From: Epiperipatus broadwayi | Lineage: Eukaryota; Onychophora; Udeonychophora; Euonychophora; Peripatidae | Assembly (NCBI GenBank): GCA_028023455.1 | Contig: JAQFVV010006215.1 | Span: forward strand, 8,171,230 to 8,235,229 | Direction of reading: 5' to 3' | DNA length: 64,000 nt | Part shown: positions 38,273 through 50,059 of the stretch, piece after piece | Layout: each line of letters begins with the position of its first letter | How positions within the stretch are numbered: the stretch's first letter is position 1 | Position numbers and translations under genes: made by a program | The notes under the pieces: generated by a model | Seen by the model: the letters and a program-made list of their open reading frames with translations, nothing else | Told to the model about the DNA's origin: nothing | The model's database searches: none

Positions 38273-40279
38273 CTAAAGTTTTAAAGAATTAGCCAAAGTT
38301 CCATAAAAAAAACGAATGGAAGCACCACGAGGCCATAAATTGGAAGAGATTAAATCATTATGTTTATAAGCAGGAGCAGATATATAAAAGCAAGAAGATT
38401 TCAAGTTATACATATTAATTTCATGACATATGATCCTAGTTCTTAAACGTTTTTCAAGAAAGACCTTAATATTATATGAATTAAGATTCACTGGCATATT
38501 AGAAACAAAATATTTATTACATTTTGTATTAATATTATTAATAATATTATTATGAATTTTAGAAATACCAAACCCCCTTTCCACAGGTAGTCTACCTTTT
38601 TTACCAGAAGTTGAAAAAGAGCATCCCAAACCATTTCCCACATTAACCTCATTATCAATATAATTGTTATATTTAGAGAAATGCGAATAATTTGCTCTAT
38701 GAGTAAAAAAACCTCTATCAGCATTCACTAGACAATTTTTTTTTCTGAAATTTGATTTAGAAAAGTCACCAGAAAAATTACTATTATACTTTTTTGGAAC
38801 AGAATGTGAATATCCATCCTTCAATATATACTTTTTATCAGGAAAATTATCATAATATCCCAGCGATGAATTATTAACAGAAAAGCCAGAAAACTTGTTA
38901 AATTTTTCATCATCATTAATTCTAGAAAATTGTTTTTGATATTTATCAGACTGCCTATAAATTTTAGTTTTATAAACTTTTCCTTTATTGTATCTTGTAC
39001 TATTATCAATTCCATATCCAATATATTCATCACATGAATGAAAATCCTGATCTAATATCTTATTATTACCTTTATAATCAACATTATAAATGCTATTGTT
39101 TTTATTTTTATCTTTTTTCCCAAAACTGTTTTTATCTTTATCTCTAATGAAGAATGAGGACTTGGGCAACTTTTCTAAGGTATTATTACCCTTAAAAGAT
39201 GAATTAACATCACCAGCACAATCAACCTCAGCAATATCCCCCAAAACTTGTGTTTCCAATAAATCACATTGTATACCTACATCACCAGAAATAACACCAT
39301 CACCAATAGCTTTAGATTCCTTCACACCAAATTTTGCCATATTCATAATCATGCTATAAACTTCCTGAAGAGACATAGATTTTAATAATTCAAAAGTAAA
39401 ACCAGCCAAGTCTACTTTTCTACTTTCCTTATCTTGAAGCAAATTAACTATATCCACATTAGAACTAGAATTTAAACTCCTATCAATACCTAAATTATTA
39501 TCACTTTTATCTTTAACACTATCTCTATTATAATTATCCCTTTCAGAAATATTTTCAATATGTATATCCGATTCCACATCTATAAGATCATTATTATTAA
39601 CTATATCCACAGTAGAACTAGAATTTAAACTCCTATCAATAGCTAAATTATTATCACTATTACCTTCAACACTATCTCCATTATATCTATCTCTTTCAGA
39701 AATATTTTCAATATGTATATCAGATTCCACATCTATAAGATCATTATTATCTGTTGACCTAACATTCCCAATATTCCTCATTTTATCCACAGACAATTGA
39801 TTACATTCTGTACAATGGAAAAAACTCAAACCAACAGAATCAAAAATTTTTGCATCAGACCTGGACAAATTCAAACAAGATATATGAAAATACCCTTGAC
39901 AAAAACCAGAGCACTTAATTCCATTATCCGCATCTGACAATTCTACATTACAATAAGTACATTTAACCCCAACTACATTTAAACCCAAACCATATGTAGA
40001 AGAATCCATTACTAAAACATCAGGATCATTACCAATATTAATATCAGCAAATGGTGTAGTAAGATTATCTGAATTATCTATTTTGTGCTCAGTATTATAA
40101 TAATGATTACAAAATTCACATATGAATTCCGGACCATTATCATTAAAGATTTTAAAATCACTTAATTTATAACAATCCAAATGATACTTTAGCCCACAAA
40201 AACCAGCGCACTTTAAATATTTTTGTCTGCCATAAATATTACATAAGCAGAGAGGACATCTGACAGCAAAAGGTGCCAT
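38273..40279 (-). CDS. LINE-1 ORF1: two PHD-like zinc fingers
   Basis: A 668-residue open frame, apparently intact. It begins with two PHD-like fingers: residues 8-65 (CPLCLCNIYGRQKYLKC, FHL-type histidine in KYHLDC, CEFC) and about 106-159 (CTYCNVEL, GYFHISC, CTEC). A low-complexity middle follows that contains a duplicated block of about 51 residues starting NNDLIDVESDIHIENISERD. Then comes a conserved C-terminal part with SSCFYISAPAYKHNDLISS and LWPRGASIRFFYG. ORF1 proteins of such LINEs bind element RNA and may engage chromatin through PHD fingers; the binding partner is unknown here. Confidence 0.85.
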   Translation of the reverse strand: MAPFAVRCPLCLCNIYGRQKYLKCAGFCGLKYHLDCYKLSDFKIFNDNGPEFICEFCNHYYNTEHKIDNSDNLTTPFADINIGNDPDVLVMDSSTYGLGLNVVGVKCTYCNVELSDADNGIKCSGFCQGYFHISCLNLSRSDAKIFDSVGLSFFHCTECNQLSVDKMRNIGNVRSTDNNDLIDVESDIHIENISERDRYNGDSVEGNSDNNLAIDRSLNSSSTVDIVNNNDLIDVESDIHIENISERDNYNRDSVKDKSDNNLGIDRSLNSSSNVDIVNLLQDKESRKVDLAGFTFELLKSMSLQEVYSMIMNMAKFGVKESKAIGDGVISGDVGIQCDLLETQVLGDIAEVDCAGDVNSSFKGNNTLEKLPKSSFFIRDKDKNSFGKKDKNKNNSIYNVDYKGNNKILDQDFHSCDEYIGYGIDNSTRYNKGKVYKTKIYRQSDKYQKQFSRINDDEKFNKFSGFSVNNSSLGYYDNFPDKKYILKDGYSHSVPKKYNSNFSGDFSKSNFRKKNCLVNADRGFFTHRANYSHFSKYNNYIDNEVNVGNGLGCSFSTSGKKGRLPVERGFGISKIHNNIINNINTKCNKYFVSNMPVNLNSYNIKVFLEKRLRTRIICHEINMYNLKSSCFYISAPAYKHNDLISSNLWPRGASIRFFYGTLANSLKL

Positions 40280-40658
40280 TAATTATAATACAAAAATAAA
40301 AAAATATAACTATAAAATATACAAATTTTCCATTAACCTATACAAATCATATATATACACAAAACTTTAAAAAAAAAAAAAAAAAAAAATTCACATACAA
40401 CATGTATAAATCTGTAATATATTAAAGAGAGTAACTTCTTTTCTCTCCTTCACTATTCTCAGATTCTCCAATATATATAAACAATGTCCAAAATAAAAAT
40501 TGTTGAAAATATCAAAGTCACTATGTACTTAATTATTAATAAAATGAAATTTTATGTTTCTGTTATTTAAAAATAAAATAATAGACATTAGAAATCCCAT
40601 TGATTATGTTTCAAATAAAAACACATACAAAAAACCATGTTAAAAAAAAAAACAAAAA

Positions 40659-40672
40659 AACTTGAGTCATAT
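40659..40672. repeat. 14-bp direct repeat, left copy (PLE composite)
   Basis: AACTTGAGTCATAT, identical to 41853-41866 on the far side of the inverted PLE composite. Best explained as a target-site duplication. Confidence 0.75.
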
Positions 40673-40854
40673 TATTTGTCTGAAGGTTTGTAATGATGGT
40701 ATATTATAAGATGTAATATGTTGGACTATTTCCATCATTTATGAGTGAATATTGAATGTATAGAAAATTTTAAACTTTATTTAAACTTTTCAAATACAAA
40801 CAACTTGTTAGTAATAACACACAAATAGACAATACAGGTTAGTAATTACACAAC

Positions 40855-40888
40855 GTTTCGAGTAGTATTATTCTCCACTCTTCTTCAG
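40855..40888 (-). other. Hammerhead-like hairpin motif, left PLE arm
   Basis: On the minus strand CTGAAGAA, helix GAGTGG/CTACTC, then GAAAC. CTGANGA and GAAA are the two conserved strands of a hammerhead ribozyme core, but there is one extra A before the helix and no clear helix III, so activity is uncertain. Confidence 0.5.
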
Positions 40889-40924
40889 GTGTTGCCAGCC
40901 TATATGCACAGTGACAATATTCAA

Positions 40925-41000
40925 CTCGCACCTTTAGATTCTTGTATATTGAATTTAAGGCAAACGCTCTACCAACTGAGCTATTCTGTCAAAGGCAACA
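40925..41000 (-). repeat. tRNA-like segment in left PLE arm
   Basis: Minus strand: A-box-like AATAGCTCAGTTGGTAGAGC and B-box-like GGTGCGAGTTGAATA. No complete cloverleaf can be closed. Confidence 0.6.
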
Positions 41001-41112
41001 TATAGTAGAAATTTGATATATTTATACTTGAGGGTTGGTTCAAATCCTCCTGAGTCCTTCAATTTTTTTTTTTTTTTTTAAACAAGTCTAATTATTTTTA
41101 TTTTTTTTTTTT

Positions 41113-41462
41113 TTATTTTTTCCTAAGAGCAAGATTAATTAGAGGCTTCCATACATTGTGTATTGCCACACTGGGTTGACTTATAGGATTATTTACCATT
41201 GTCATATGAGCAGCTTCCTTGAATTTTCTTCTATGCATTTTTTCCTCTTTATCCAATATCTTTGTATTTTCCCATTTAAGCATGTGGTCATTAGTACATA
41301 CATGATCTGCTATGGTAGACACATCTGTTTTTTCTCTTTTAACCATTAGTTTGTGTTCCTTCAATCGTTGTTCAACAGGCCGACAGGTCTCACCAATGTA
41401 TTTTCTTCCACATTCACATGGTATCTCATAGATGCAGTTTTTGTTCTTCAGCATTTCCAGTT
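41113..41462 (-). pseudogene. Penelope GIY-YIG endonuclease domain, fragment
   Basis: The C-terminal nuclease of Penelope-like retroelements, which cuts target DNA. Visible are CIYEIPCECGRKYIGETCR (the GIY-YIG motif as IYE...YIG, with a CxC pair), RPVEQRLKEHK with the catalytic arginine, ADHV, and a C-terminal KFKEAAHM whose glutamate could bind metal. It ends NLALRKK. The open frame extends to 41535, but its first residues come from the inverted arm and are not PLE coding. The reverse transcriptase that normally precedes this domain is missing, so it cannot move alone. Confidence 0.85.
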
Positions 41463-41559
41463 TAGTTTGTTTTAAAAAAAAAAAATTGAAGGACTCAGGA
41501 GGATTTGAACCAACCCTCAAGTATAAATATATCAAATTTCTACTATATGTTGCCTTTGA

Positions 41560-41640
41560 CAGAATAGCTCAGTTGGTAGAGCGTTTGCCTTAAATTCAAT
41601 ATACAAGAATCTAAAGGTGCGAGTTCAACTTCTAAGTGAA
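41560..41640 (+). repeat. tRNA-like segment in right PLE arm
   Basis: AATAGCTCAGTTGGTAGAGC followed by GGTGCGAGTTCAACTT, A- and B-box-like sequences for RNA polymerase III. It differs from the left arm copy by the TCAACTTCTAAG insertion region. Confidence 0.6.
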
Positions 41641-41671
41641 TATTGTCACTGTGCATATAGGCCGGCAACAC

Positions 41672-41705
41672 CTGAAGAAGAGTGGAGAATAATACTACTC
41701 GAAAC
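41672..41705 (+). other. Hammerhead-like hairpin motif, right PLE arm
   Basis: CTGAAGAA, helix GAGTGG/CTACTC around loop AGAATAATA, then GAAAC. GCAAC upstream and GTTGT downstream could form an outer helix. Confidence 0.5.
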
Positions 41706-41852
41706 GTTGTGTAATTACTAACCTGTATTGTCTATTTGTGTGTTATTACTAACAAGTTGTTTGTATTTGAAAAGTTTAAATAAAGTTTAAAATTTTCTAT
41801 ACATTCAATATTCACTCATAAATGATGGAAATAGTCCAACATATTACATCTT

Positions 41853-41866
41853 AACTTGAGTCATAT
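41853..41866. repeat. 14-bp direct repeat, right copy (PLE composite)
   Basis: AACTTGAGTCATAT, matching 40659-40672. Confidence 0.75.
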
Positions 41867-41871
41867 AAATT

Positions 41872-42374
41872 AAACCATGATAATAGTTTCCAAAAATAAA
41901 AATAAGCTTCAGTAATAAAATTCTCCAGGCGTATTAGTTCTAAATGCAGATCACTAAAAAAAAAAAAAAAACACTAAAAAAAAATTCATTTACTTCTAAA
42001 ATTCCCAAGATGTAATTAGAACCCAGTAAACAATCTATTAAAAAAAGCTATTAAAAGAAGCTATTCCATTAAATAATATAAAGGTCAAAGCAGTTTTCAA
42101 TGATGAATTATATTAGAACAATAGAAATGCTAAAAAAAAAAAAAAAAACCATGATAATATTTCCAAAAATAAAATATAAGTTTCAGTAATAAAATTCTCC
42201 AGGCGTATTAGTTCTAAATGCAGATCACTTTAAAAAAATGACACTAAAAAATCCATTTACTTCTAAAATTCCAAAGGTATTCCTTTAAATAATTTTAAGG
42301 TATTCCATTAAATAATTTTAAGGTCAAAGCAGTTTTCAATGATGAATTATATTAAAACAATAGAAATGCTAAAA
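41872..42374 (+). repeat. Tandem duplication of about 230-275 bp
   Basis: Unit 1 (41872-42147) and unit 2 (42148-42374) both run from ACCATGATAAT through ATTCTCCAGGCGTATTAG to CAATAGAAATGCTAAAA. Unit 1 has an extra piece of about 50 bp. The junction is a long A run, which suggests slippage or poly(A)-mediated duplication. Confidence 0.75.
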
Positions 42375-42394
42375 CACATTTTGATCCAATTCAA

Positions 42395-42591
<197 letters not shown>

Positions 42592-42737
42592 CATTTAGCC
42601 AATTATAGATTGCACAGTAATACAAATCTAAATAAGCATTAAAAAAAAAAAATAATAATAATAAAATAAATAATACCAATAAAATAGAAAATCAATAAAA
42701 TGCACAAATAAATAAAAAGGCAATATATCAAATGAAA

Positions 42738-45490
42738 TTAAGCATAATATTTTTTTATGAGGACTTTAGTGAATTGTTTAAAATCCAAATTAAAAACATC
42801 ATCATTACCAAAATCTTTGTTATAAGTTCTAGGTAAACGAAATAAAGGGGAAAATCTTAATACATCAGATTTACAATTTTTCAGTTCAAAAACATTATGA
42901 GTACGAGTATTATAATTTTTTTTTTAATACCTAAGTTAGAAAGCAAATTAGATACAGAAATATTCTGGGAGATGAATTTATGAAGAAGTTTGAGATCTGT
43001 TGTTTTTCGTCTCAGTAGTAAATCAATATAGTGTTCATTACTTAAACTATTTAATTTTGCAAATTTGTCAAAAACAGACTGAATTCTTATGATATCTGTC
43101 CTGTTATGAGGATTCCATATAATTGAACCATACTCCAAGATGGGAAGAACTAAGGATATAAAAAGTTTAATCTTTGTAAATTTATTAAATGCTTTTCCAT
43201 ATCTGTAAATAGCTCCTACAATTTTAAGAGATTTATTCACCATAAAATTAATGTGATTATGAAAAGATCCATTATTGGAAAATATTATTCCGAGATCTCT
43301 TTGATGATCATTTGTTATAATTTTAGAGTCCCCAATATAATAGGAAAACCTTGAGACTTCAGATTTTCTAGAGTAAGAGACAATGGAGCACTTATCCATA
43401 TTTATATCTATATAATTATATTCACACCAATTCAAGAAATTATCTATATCACTTTGAAGTAAAAAACAGTCATTAATAGAATAAATATGCCTAAAAATTT
43501 TGCAATCATCTGCATAACATAGAAGATGTGAAAATTTAATGCATGTTTTTAGGTCATCAATGTATACATTAAATAATAAAGGTGCAAGAACACTGCCTTG
43601 AGGCACCCCAGTGAAGCAATAATAAGGTAATGACAATTTACCATTAAACCTCACACAAGACATTCTATCCCTAAGAAAAGAGTCAAATCAATTAATTAAT
43701 AATTTAGAAAAACCTAACCTACAAAGCTTCTGAAGAAGAATTTTATGATTAACTCTATCAAAAGTCTTGGACATATCAAAATAAACAACATCTAACCTAG
43801 ATTGATTCTCAATTGAATTTGAAATGTGATCAAAAATAGTTAGCAAATTTGTTTCAATGGACCTATTAGGCAAAAATCCATGCTGCTCTGGTGCCAAAAC
43901 CTTAGAGACATCCAAGATAATTTTATTATACAAACATCTTTCAAAAATTCGAGCAACAGTGTGTAGAATTGAAATAGGCCTATAGTCACTTACCAAATCT
44001 CTAGATCCTTTCTTAAAAATAGGAACAACTTTAGCAATTTTAAGGGATGTAGGAAAAGTACCATTTGCTAAAGAGCAATTAAAAATATGCAAAAGAGGAG
44101 AAGCAATGTATTCAGCACATCCTTTATAAATGAAAGCTGGAATATTGTCAAGGGCCACACTAGAATGTAATTTAAGCTGCCCAATAGCAAAAATAACATC
44201 AGATTCAATAAATGAATCAAATGTTATCCTTTCTTCAACTAGATCATTATTTTCAGTCAAATCAGTAAAAGAATTAGATTGTTTAAAAAGCTCTGAGAAA
44301 TAATGAGAAAAATCATCAGCAACTAGATTAGAATTATTATTCTGTAATTTTTTTTTTGTAATACCTAAATCCTTAACTAGAGACCAAAATTGCAAGGGAT
44401 TATCAGAAATATGACTTTCAGTATTTTGTATAAATTTTTGAAAATCTCTACGATATATAACCTTTGACAATCTTCTATAATTAATAAAATTGTTATAATA
44501 ATTTATGTTCTTAGTTTTCCAATATTTACGATGATGAAATGATTTCCTTTTAATAATTTCTTTAAGAGAGACTGAAAACCAGCAAGGAAAACGTTTAGTT
44601 AAAAAAAATTTCTTAGGAATGTATTTGTCAATTAGTTCACAAAATGATTGTTCAAAAAATTTCATACAGAAATCTACATCAGATGAAGAATACAAATTTT
44701 CCCAGTTAAAATTGGATAATTGTAAACAAAGACCCAAATAATTTCCTTTTCTGTAGTTTCTTTTCATAGTTTTAAAGGGACAGAGTCTATTAAATTTAAT
44801 ATTAATATAAAATTCTATGGGAGAATGATGCAAGTCAATGGAAAAAGGAAGAGAAGAAGTAGTTAAACATTCAATTGTAGGAAAATTACTGAGAATATAA
44901 TCCAATGTGTGATCATTAAAATTGGTGTATGGATTAAATTGTTTTAAATTCAACAAATTGCAAAACCGAATCATTCTCAATGCTATAGGTGAAAAAGAGA
45001 CAGAATCTATGATAGTAGTACCCGAATATAAATCCGGAATATTTAAATCTCCGGTAATAATAAAATTATCATAGCCAATCAGAAAATCTTCAAGTGATGT
45101 CAAAAAATAATCAAACTCCAACAACGACAAAGTGGGTTTGAGGTAAACATTACCCAAAATAAATTTAAAATTGTGATTTAAAGTAATTTCACACCATGTA
45201 GATTTACAAAAAGAAGAAGAAAAATAAAGTTCTTTATAAAAAACATCTTTATGAAGAGCAATCAGAGTACCACCACCTCGAGAAATATTATCCATAGATC
45301 TGTCAGTTCGCAAAATACTAAATCTATCATCAAGAAAAGAACAATCAGGAAATTGTTGATTTAGCCAAGTTTCTGTAAGTAAAATAAGATCAAAATGTTC
45401 TGTTTCAAAAAATTGCTTTATTTGAACACATTTAGTTCTCATACCTCTGACATTCATGTAAAAACAAGAAAGGCCTACCATGTTACCCAC
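42738..45490 (-). pseudogene. LINE-2 ORF2: endonuclease and reverse transcriptase, one nonsense codon
   Basis: The first 600 residues are open: endonuclease (LSCFYMNVRGMRTKC, LLTETWLNQQF, TGDLNIPDL, LHHSPIEF), then RT with YRPISILHTVARIFE and VVYFDMSKTFDRVNH (motif A). At 43690-43688 a TGA replaces the tryptophan codon that LINE-1 has in YWFQSFL. The frame simply continues (FDSFLRDRMSC), with VPQGSVLAPLLFNVYIDDL and LLCYADDCKIF (catalytic YADD). A run of nine or more A near 42920 shifts the last about 60 codons. Otherwise complete, so this is a recent insertion. Confidence 0.9.
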
Positions 45491-45587
45491 AAAGATAATG
45501 CAAACAACACAAATAAAAACAAAGAGAAAAAGAAAGAGATAAAGAAAAAAGAAAAATAAAATAGATAGTAAAACAAAATAAATTCTC

Positions 45588-48277
45588 TTAAAACCTTAGA
45601 GAACTGGCCAGAGATCCATAAAAAAAAGAAATAGAAGCACCGCAAGGCCATAAATTAGGGGATATTATATCATTATGTTTATGTGCAGAAACAGAAATAT
45701 AAAAACAAGAAGACTTAGAATTATTCATATTAACTTTGTGACAAACAATACTAGTTTGTAAATAATTTTCAAGAAATACTGTAATATCTTTTGAACTTAG
45801 ATCTACTGGCATATTAGAAAGAAAATATCTATTATAATTTATATTAGTATTAGAATAAACATTAGCAAAATTAGATTTATTAAATCCATCAGATATATTA
45901 ATATTTTTAGTTCTTGAAAAGTCATTTTTACTAGATGATAAAGAGGAGTATCCAGAATGATTTAACTGATAGTTGCTATTTGAATGAAAGTCAAATGAAT
46001 GTGATCTATAAGCTGGAATGAAATTGGGAACATTATCTGGATAATTAAGAGTTTTATGTCTAACAGACTTAGAATAAACATTAGCAAAATTAGATTTATT
46101 AAATCCATCAGAAATATTAATTTTTTTAGTTCTCAAAAAGTCATTTTTACTAGAAGATAAAGAGAAGTATCCAGAATGATTTATCCGATAGTTACTATTT
46201 GAATGAAAGTTAAGTGAATGTGATCTATAAGCTGGAATAAATTTGGGAGCAGTATTAGGATAATTAAGTATTTTGTGACTAATAGACTTTAGAGAAGATA
46301 AATTAACAGCAATACCTCCATTATATCTTTTGTCCATAAAAGAAGCCCTCTGTAAATTATGAGCTGGAATGACTTTAGGAACTGCACCCGGATGATTTAG
46401 TATTTTAGATTTCACAGACTTTAAAGAAGATAAAGTAACAGGAAAACCTCTGTTATCTCTTTTCCCCATAAAAAAAAAATTTTGTGATTTAAATTTACCA
46501 TGAGAAAAAACCAGAATCAGAAAAGCAATCATTAATGCAATTTACCTCAAGCCAGGATGAGTTATAAAAACATCTACTTTTAAATTTGGAATGAGGCAAA
46601 TTCCTAAATACATTATTATTATTGTAATTAATTTCATCACTAACTAAATTAACTTCAGGAACACAATCATCCAATTTGATATTTTCACCAAGATCTCCAG
46701 GGCAATAGGCTGAAGATGAACATACAATGCTACCATCTTCAATAGCAGAAGAATGATCCCTAGCAATGGAAGAACTAAAAATTTGATCAGGATATTTACA
46801 TTGAGTGCCAATATCAATAGCATTAACATTTTTACCAAGATCTTCAAGGCAATTGGATGAAGATGAACATACAATGTTACCACCTTCAATAGCAGGGGAA
46901 TAATCTCCAGGAATAGAACTAAAAATTTGATCAGAATATTCAGAAGATGACAAAATGCCTTGAGTGCCAATATCATTAGTATTAACATTTTTACCAAGAT
47001 CTTCAAGGCAATTGGATGAAGATGAACATACAATGTTACCACCTTCAATAGCAGAGGAATAATCTCCAGGAATAGAACTAAAAGTTTGATCAGAATATTC
47101 AGAAGATGATACCATGCACTGAGTACCAATATCATTAGTATTAATAAGTTTATTGTTGATCACTGAAGAATTCCTACAACGATGAGACATTTCAATTATT
47201 AAATTATATATAAAAGAAATAGGAAGAGATAAAATCATTTCAAAAGAAAAATTGCTAGAATCATGAATAACACTGTCAATTAAACTATCTATATTCTCCA
47301 AATTATTAGCAGAGTCAAATTCATTAAATGCAAAGTTTCCAATATTATTATTTCCAATCTTAGGAAATAAGTCAATATTATTTGTGGATAAATCCATATC
47401 AACATCTACATTAGAAAGATAGTCTAAGGATGAAACAGCTTCATTATTGTCAAACTCATTTATAGCAAACCTACCAACACTATTATTTCCAATCTTGGGA
47501 AATAAGTCAATATTATTAGGAAGTAAGTCAATATTATTAGGGGATAAGTCAGCCTCAACATTAGAAAGATCATCTAGGAATAAAACAGTTTTATATTCAT
47601 CACATTCATTTACAGGAGAGTTTCCAACATTATTATTTCCATTATTGATTTTATTTTTGTCAAATTCATTTACAGTAGAGTTTGAAGCATAATTATTCCC
47701 ATCATTAAAAGATAAGTCAACATCTACCTTAGAAAGATACTGTAAGGACAAAAAATCTTTATTATTATTATAATTCATTTACAATAGAATTTCTGACACA
47801 ATTATCTCCATCAATTTTACTATCCATATAATTAGTAGACCTAACTATCTCAAACTCATCATCTAAAACAGGATTATCAGCAATATTATCTGCCAAAAAT
47901 AACTTAGACATATTATTACACTCTATACATTTATAGAAGCCAGAACCAATCGTATGAAAAATATCAGCATCAACTTTACTTAATCTAAGACAAGAGGTAT
48001 GAAACTTCCCCTGACATTGACCATAACAATTGATACAGTTAATAGGATCCAATATAACAATAGAACAGACTTTACAAACAGATGAAACTGAGCTAGAATC
48101 AGAGATTATATCAGTATCAGATAAAACAGAAAGAGATGCATTCATTGTAGAAATTTGGGAGACACAAGAATTCAAAATAACAGAAGCCTTCTTATAATAA
48201 GAGCTACAGTATTCACATAAAAATTCAGAGGTATTATTAATAGAATCAATGGAAGTATCTTTATTAAATAAATTATA
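45588..48277 (-). pseudogene. LINE-2 ORF1: PHD-type protein, truncated and frameshifted
   Basis: Begins within finger 1 (EFLCEYCSSYYKK, about 48220), followed by a second PHD-like finger (CKVCSIVILDPINC, GKFHTSC, CIEC; frame 48175-47768). Frame changes near 47770 and 46510 separate three open parts. The middle part (47778-46495) contains repeated blocks: three copies of a unit with NDIGTQ, SSSEYSDQ and EGGNIVCSSSSNCLEDLGKN. The last part (46532-45588) has two copies of a unit with SNYQLNHSGYSSLSSSKNDF. It ends in the same C-terminal module as LINE-1 ORF1 (SSCFYISVSAHKHNDIISP, LWPCGASISFFYG). Confidence 0.85.
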
Positions 48278-48381
<104 letters not shown>

Positions 48382-48569
48382 AGTCACCAGAGGTCGCCTC
48401 TAGCTTACCACTCCTCTAGATCGTGCTCCTCAATTTATTAGAATATCGTAAAATATACCGATTGCAGGTAAGAATTTTATATCTCTAATAACTATAAAAT
48501 AGAAAACTAATAGATTAATTAAAAAAAAAAGAAGAGAAATACAAAAAGGCAACACAGATTGATTGCATA

Positions 48570-50059
48570 ATGGACTTAGATGTCCAACATCCAGCCATGA
48601 TGTCCGCCAGCTCAGACACGTATAAGAGTTCTTATGCACAAGTTGCAAAAACACAATCAACGGTTATAAAAAAAAAGTGAAAATAATCCGCGATTGTTTT
48701 TCTCAAGGAAAACACAGCTAGCGCCTAGATTTCACCGTTCTACAGCAGGAGATCTGATGAAACTAGATCTTACTCCAAAAACTACTGAAACCTACGTTAA
48801 CGCAATAAAAGAGCCTTGGTCTAATGATAGCCTTAAAAAAATATCTGAAGTGTTTAACCAAACCATCCCTAGGGAGCTCTTCAATTCATTTAAACGCTTT
48901 TTCACTGAACGCTCCGTTGTCATAGCAATCACGGATAGAAACTGTTCACTTTATAGATTCCCTAAGGAGCTTCTATTCGAAGAGATAAATAATAAAAAAC
49001 TATGGAATTTGATAGTTCGTGTGGGAGATCATCCGAATCCGCGTTATCTGGCTATTGAATTTGTAAACGAAGAAAGCAAAGAATTGTTCCGACAAGAAAT
49101 GAAAACTCTGGGGCAATACGCATTAGTTGTAGTCAATCCCAACAGAGAAAACTTTATTACTGGCTTAATAAAAAAAACTTACCTAGGTTACTCAGAAACA
49201 GATTTCATTAAACTTATGAAACCGTTCGGGAAGGTAATAGATTTTCAGCCTTTACAGATTAAAAATACACCCATCCCAATATTTAGTAACAATTATAGAT
49301 TTAAGGTAAAACTGGGAGAGAACATTAATCCCGAAAATATTCCAACACAAGTTGCAGATGAAGAAGCGACATTATTTCTTGTCATAAACGGTCTAAAACC
49401 GCAATGCTTTCATTGCAAAGAACGCGGTCATCTTATTAGCAACTGTCCGGCTTTATACTGTAATAAATGTAATATGAGCGCATCCCCCTTACATCAATGC
49501 CCAAAAGAAGACCTCCATAGTAATCAAGAAGTGACGGTAGATGAAGATGTGCATTCGACAGACCATAATATTGAGGGAAAAAATGATATTGACATTAGCA
49601 GTGGTGGAAAGCTGATTCTACATACTGCAGGGTTCGATAGCATTGAAGTTTCCTCCTCTCCTAATCCGGAAATCCCACCCCCTCTTAATAAAACATCTCT
49701 CGAAATAATGGAATCACTCGCAGTGTTGCCGACCCAACAAGTTCTAGAAACTTCACAAATCACTAGAAAACCAGGTCGGCCATCAAAAAAAAAAATCCGG
49801 TAATAATCCCAAGAAAGTCATGGCTCTAGAATGTGAAAGTAGTGATAATGATTCCCCTCCTCCAGTCACTAGAAAAAAAGCTAACATCGCGCAAAATTAC
49901 AATGCCTCTCTAATTGACACATACTCATCAGAAAATAGTCCAATGGAAGAGGAAACTGATTGTATTACAAACATAAATAAAGTTTCACTTGAAAACCCAT
50001 TCACAGACAGGAAAACGAGATCCAATGATATTTCTCTCAAATCTACAGACAATAATTGA
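48570..50059 (+). pseudogene. LINE-3 ORF1: CCHC zinc-knuckle RNA-binding protein, two frameshifts
   Basis: The likely start is the ATG at 48570 (MDLDVQHPAMMSASSDTYKS); that frame stops after a run of A near 48672, and a shifted frame continues from about 48694. The main part (to 49803) contains an RNA-binding-like region. Near residues 237-270 of this frame are two knuckles: CFHCKERGHLISNC (CCHC) and a partial CNKCNMSASPLHQC. A second A-run shift near 49793 leads into the C-terminal part (ECESSDNDSPPPVTRKK, to 50059). Both shifts lie in homopolymers, so sequencing error is a possible alternative to real mutations. ORF1 of such elements packages element RNA. Confidence 0.8.

Larger units (their letters stand above)
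35231..40400 (-). mobile_element. LINE-1: CR1-like non-LTR retrotransposon, nearly full length
   Basis: Two large reading frames on the minus strand: a PHD-finger ORF1 (40279-38273) and an endonuclease plus reverse-transcriptase ORF2 (38120-35374), 152 bp apart. A 3' untranslated part of about 140 bp runs into an ATT repeat tail. The 5' end, near or beyond 40400, is not defined. PHD-like fingers in ORF1 and this ORF2 arrangement are known in the CR1/Jockey group. Confidence 0.88.
40673..41852 (-). mobile_element. Penelope-like element composite with inverted flanks
   Basis: A GIY-YIG coding fragment lies in the centre on the minus strand. Its natural 3' region follows it (41112 down to about 40674), and an inverted copy of that same region lies on its other side (41462-41852). 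Each arm holds a 37-bp ACTCAGGAGGATTTGAACC-type box, a tRNA-like segment, the CTGAAGAAG...CGAAAC hairpin and the tail GATGGAAATAGTCCAA. The whole is bounded by a 14-bp direct repeat, so it probably inserted as one unit. The reverse transcriptase part is absent. Confidence 0.8.
42592..48277 (-). mobile_element. LINE-2: CR1-like non-LTR retrotransposon, 5'-truncated
   Basis: A relative of LINE-1 with the same gene order on the minus strand: ORF1 remnant (48277-45588), about 100-bp gap, ORF2 (45490-42738) and a short 3' region. Its 5' end stops inside the first PHD finger, directly against a TAA tract. ORF1 carries several frameshifts. ORF2 has one nonsense codon and one A-run frameshift. Confidence 0.88.

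Noticed and set aside
41113-41535. A free-standing homing endonuclease of GIY-YIG type
   Set aside because: Its CxC spacing, its C-terminal tail and the second copy with the same 3' region at 10.4 kb place it in a Penelope-like element.
41560-41640. A functional tRNA gene
   Set aside because: A and B boxes are present, but acceptor and other stems do not close and the same sequence recurs within PLE 3' regions.
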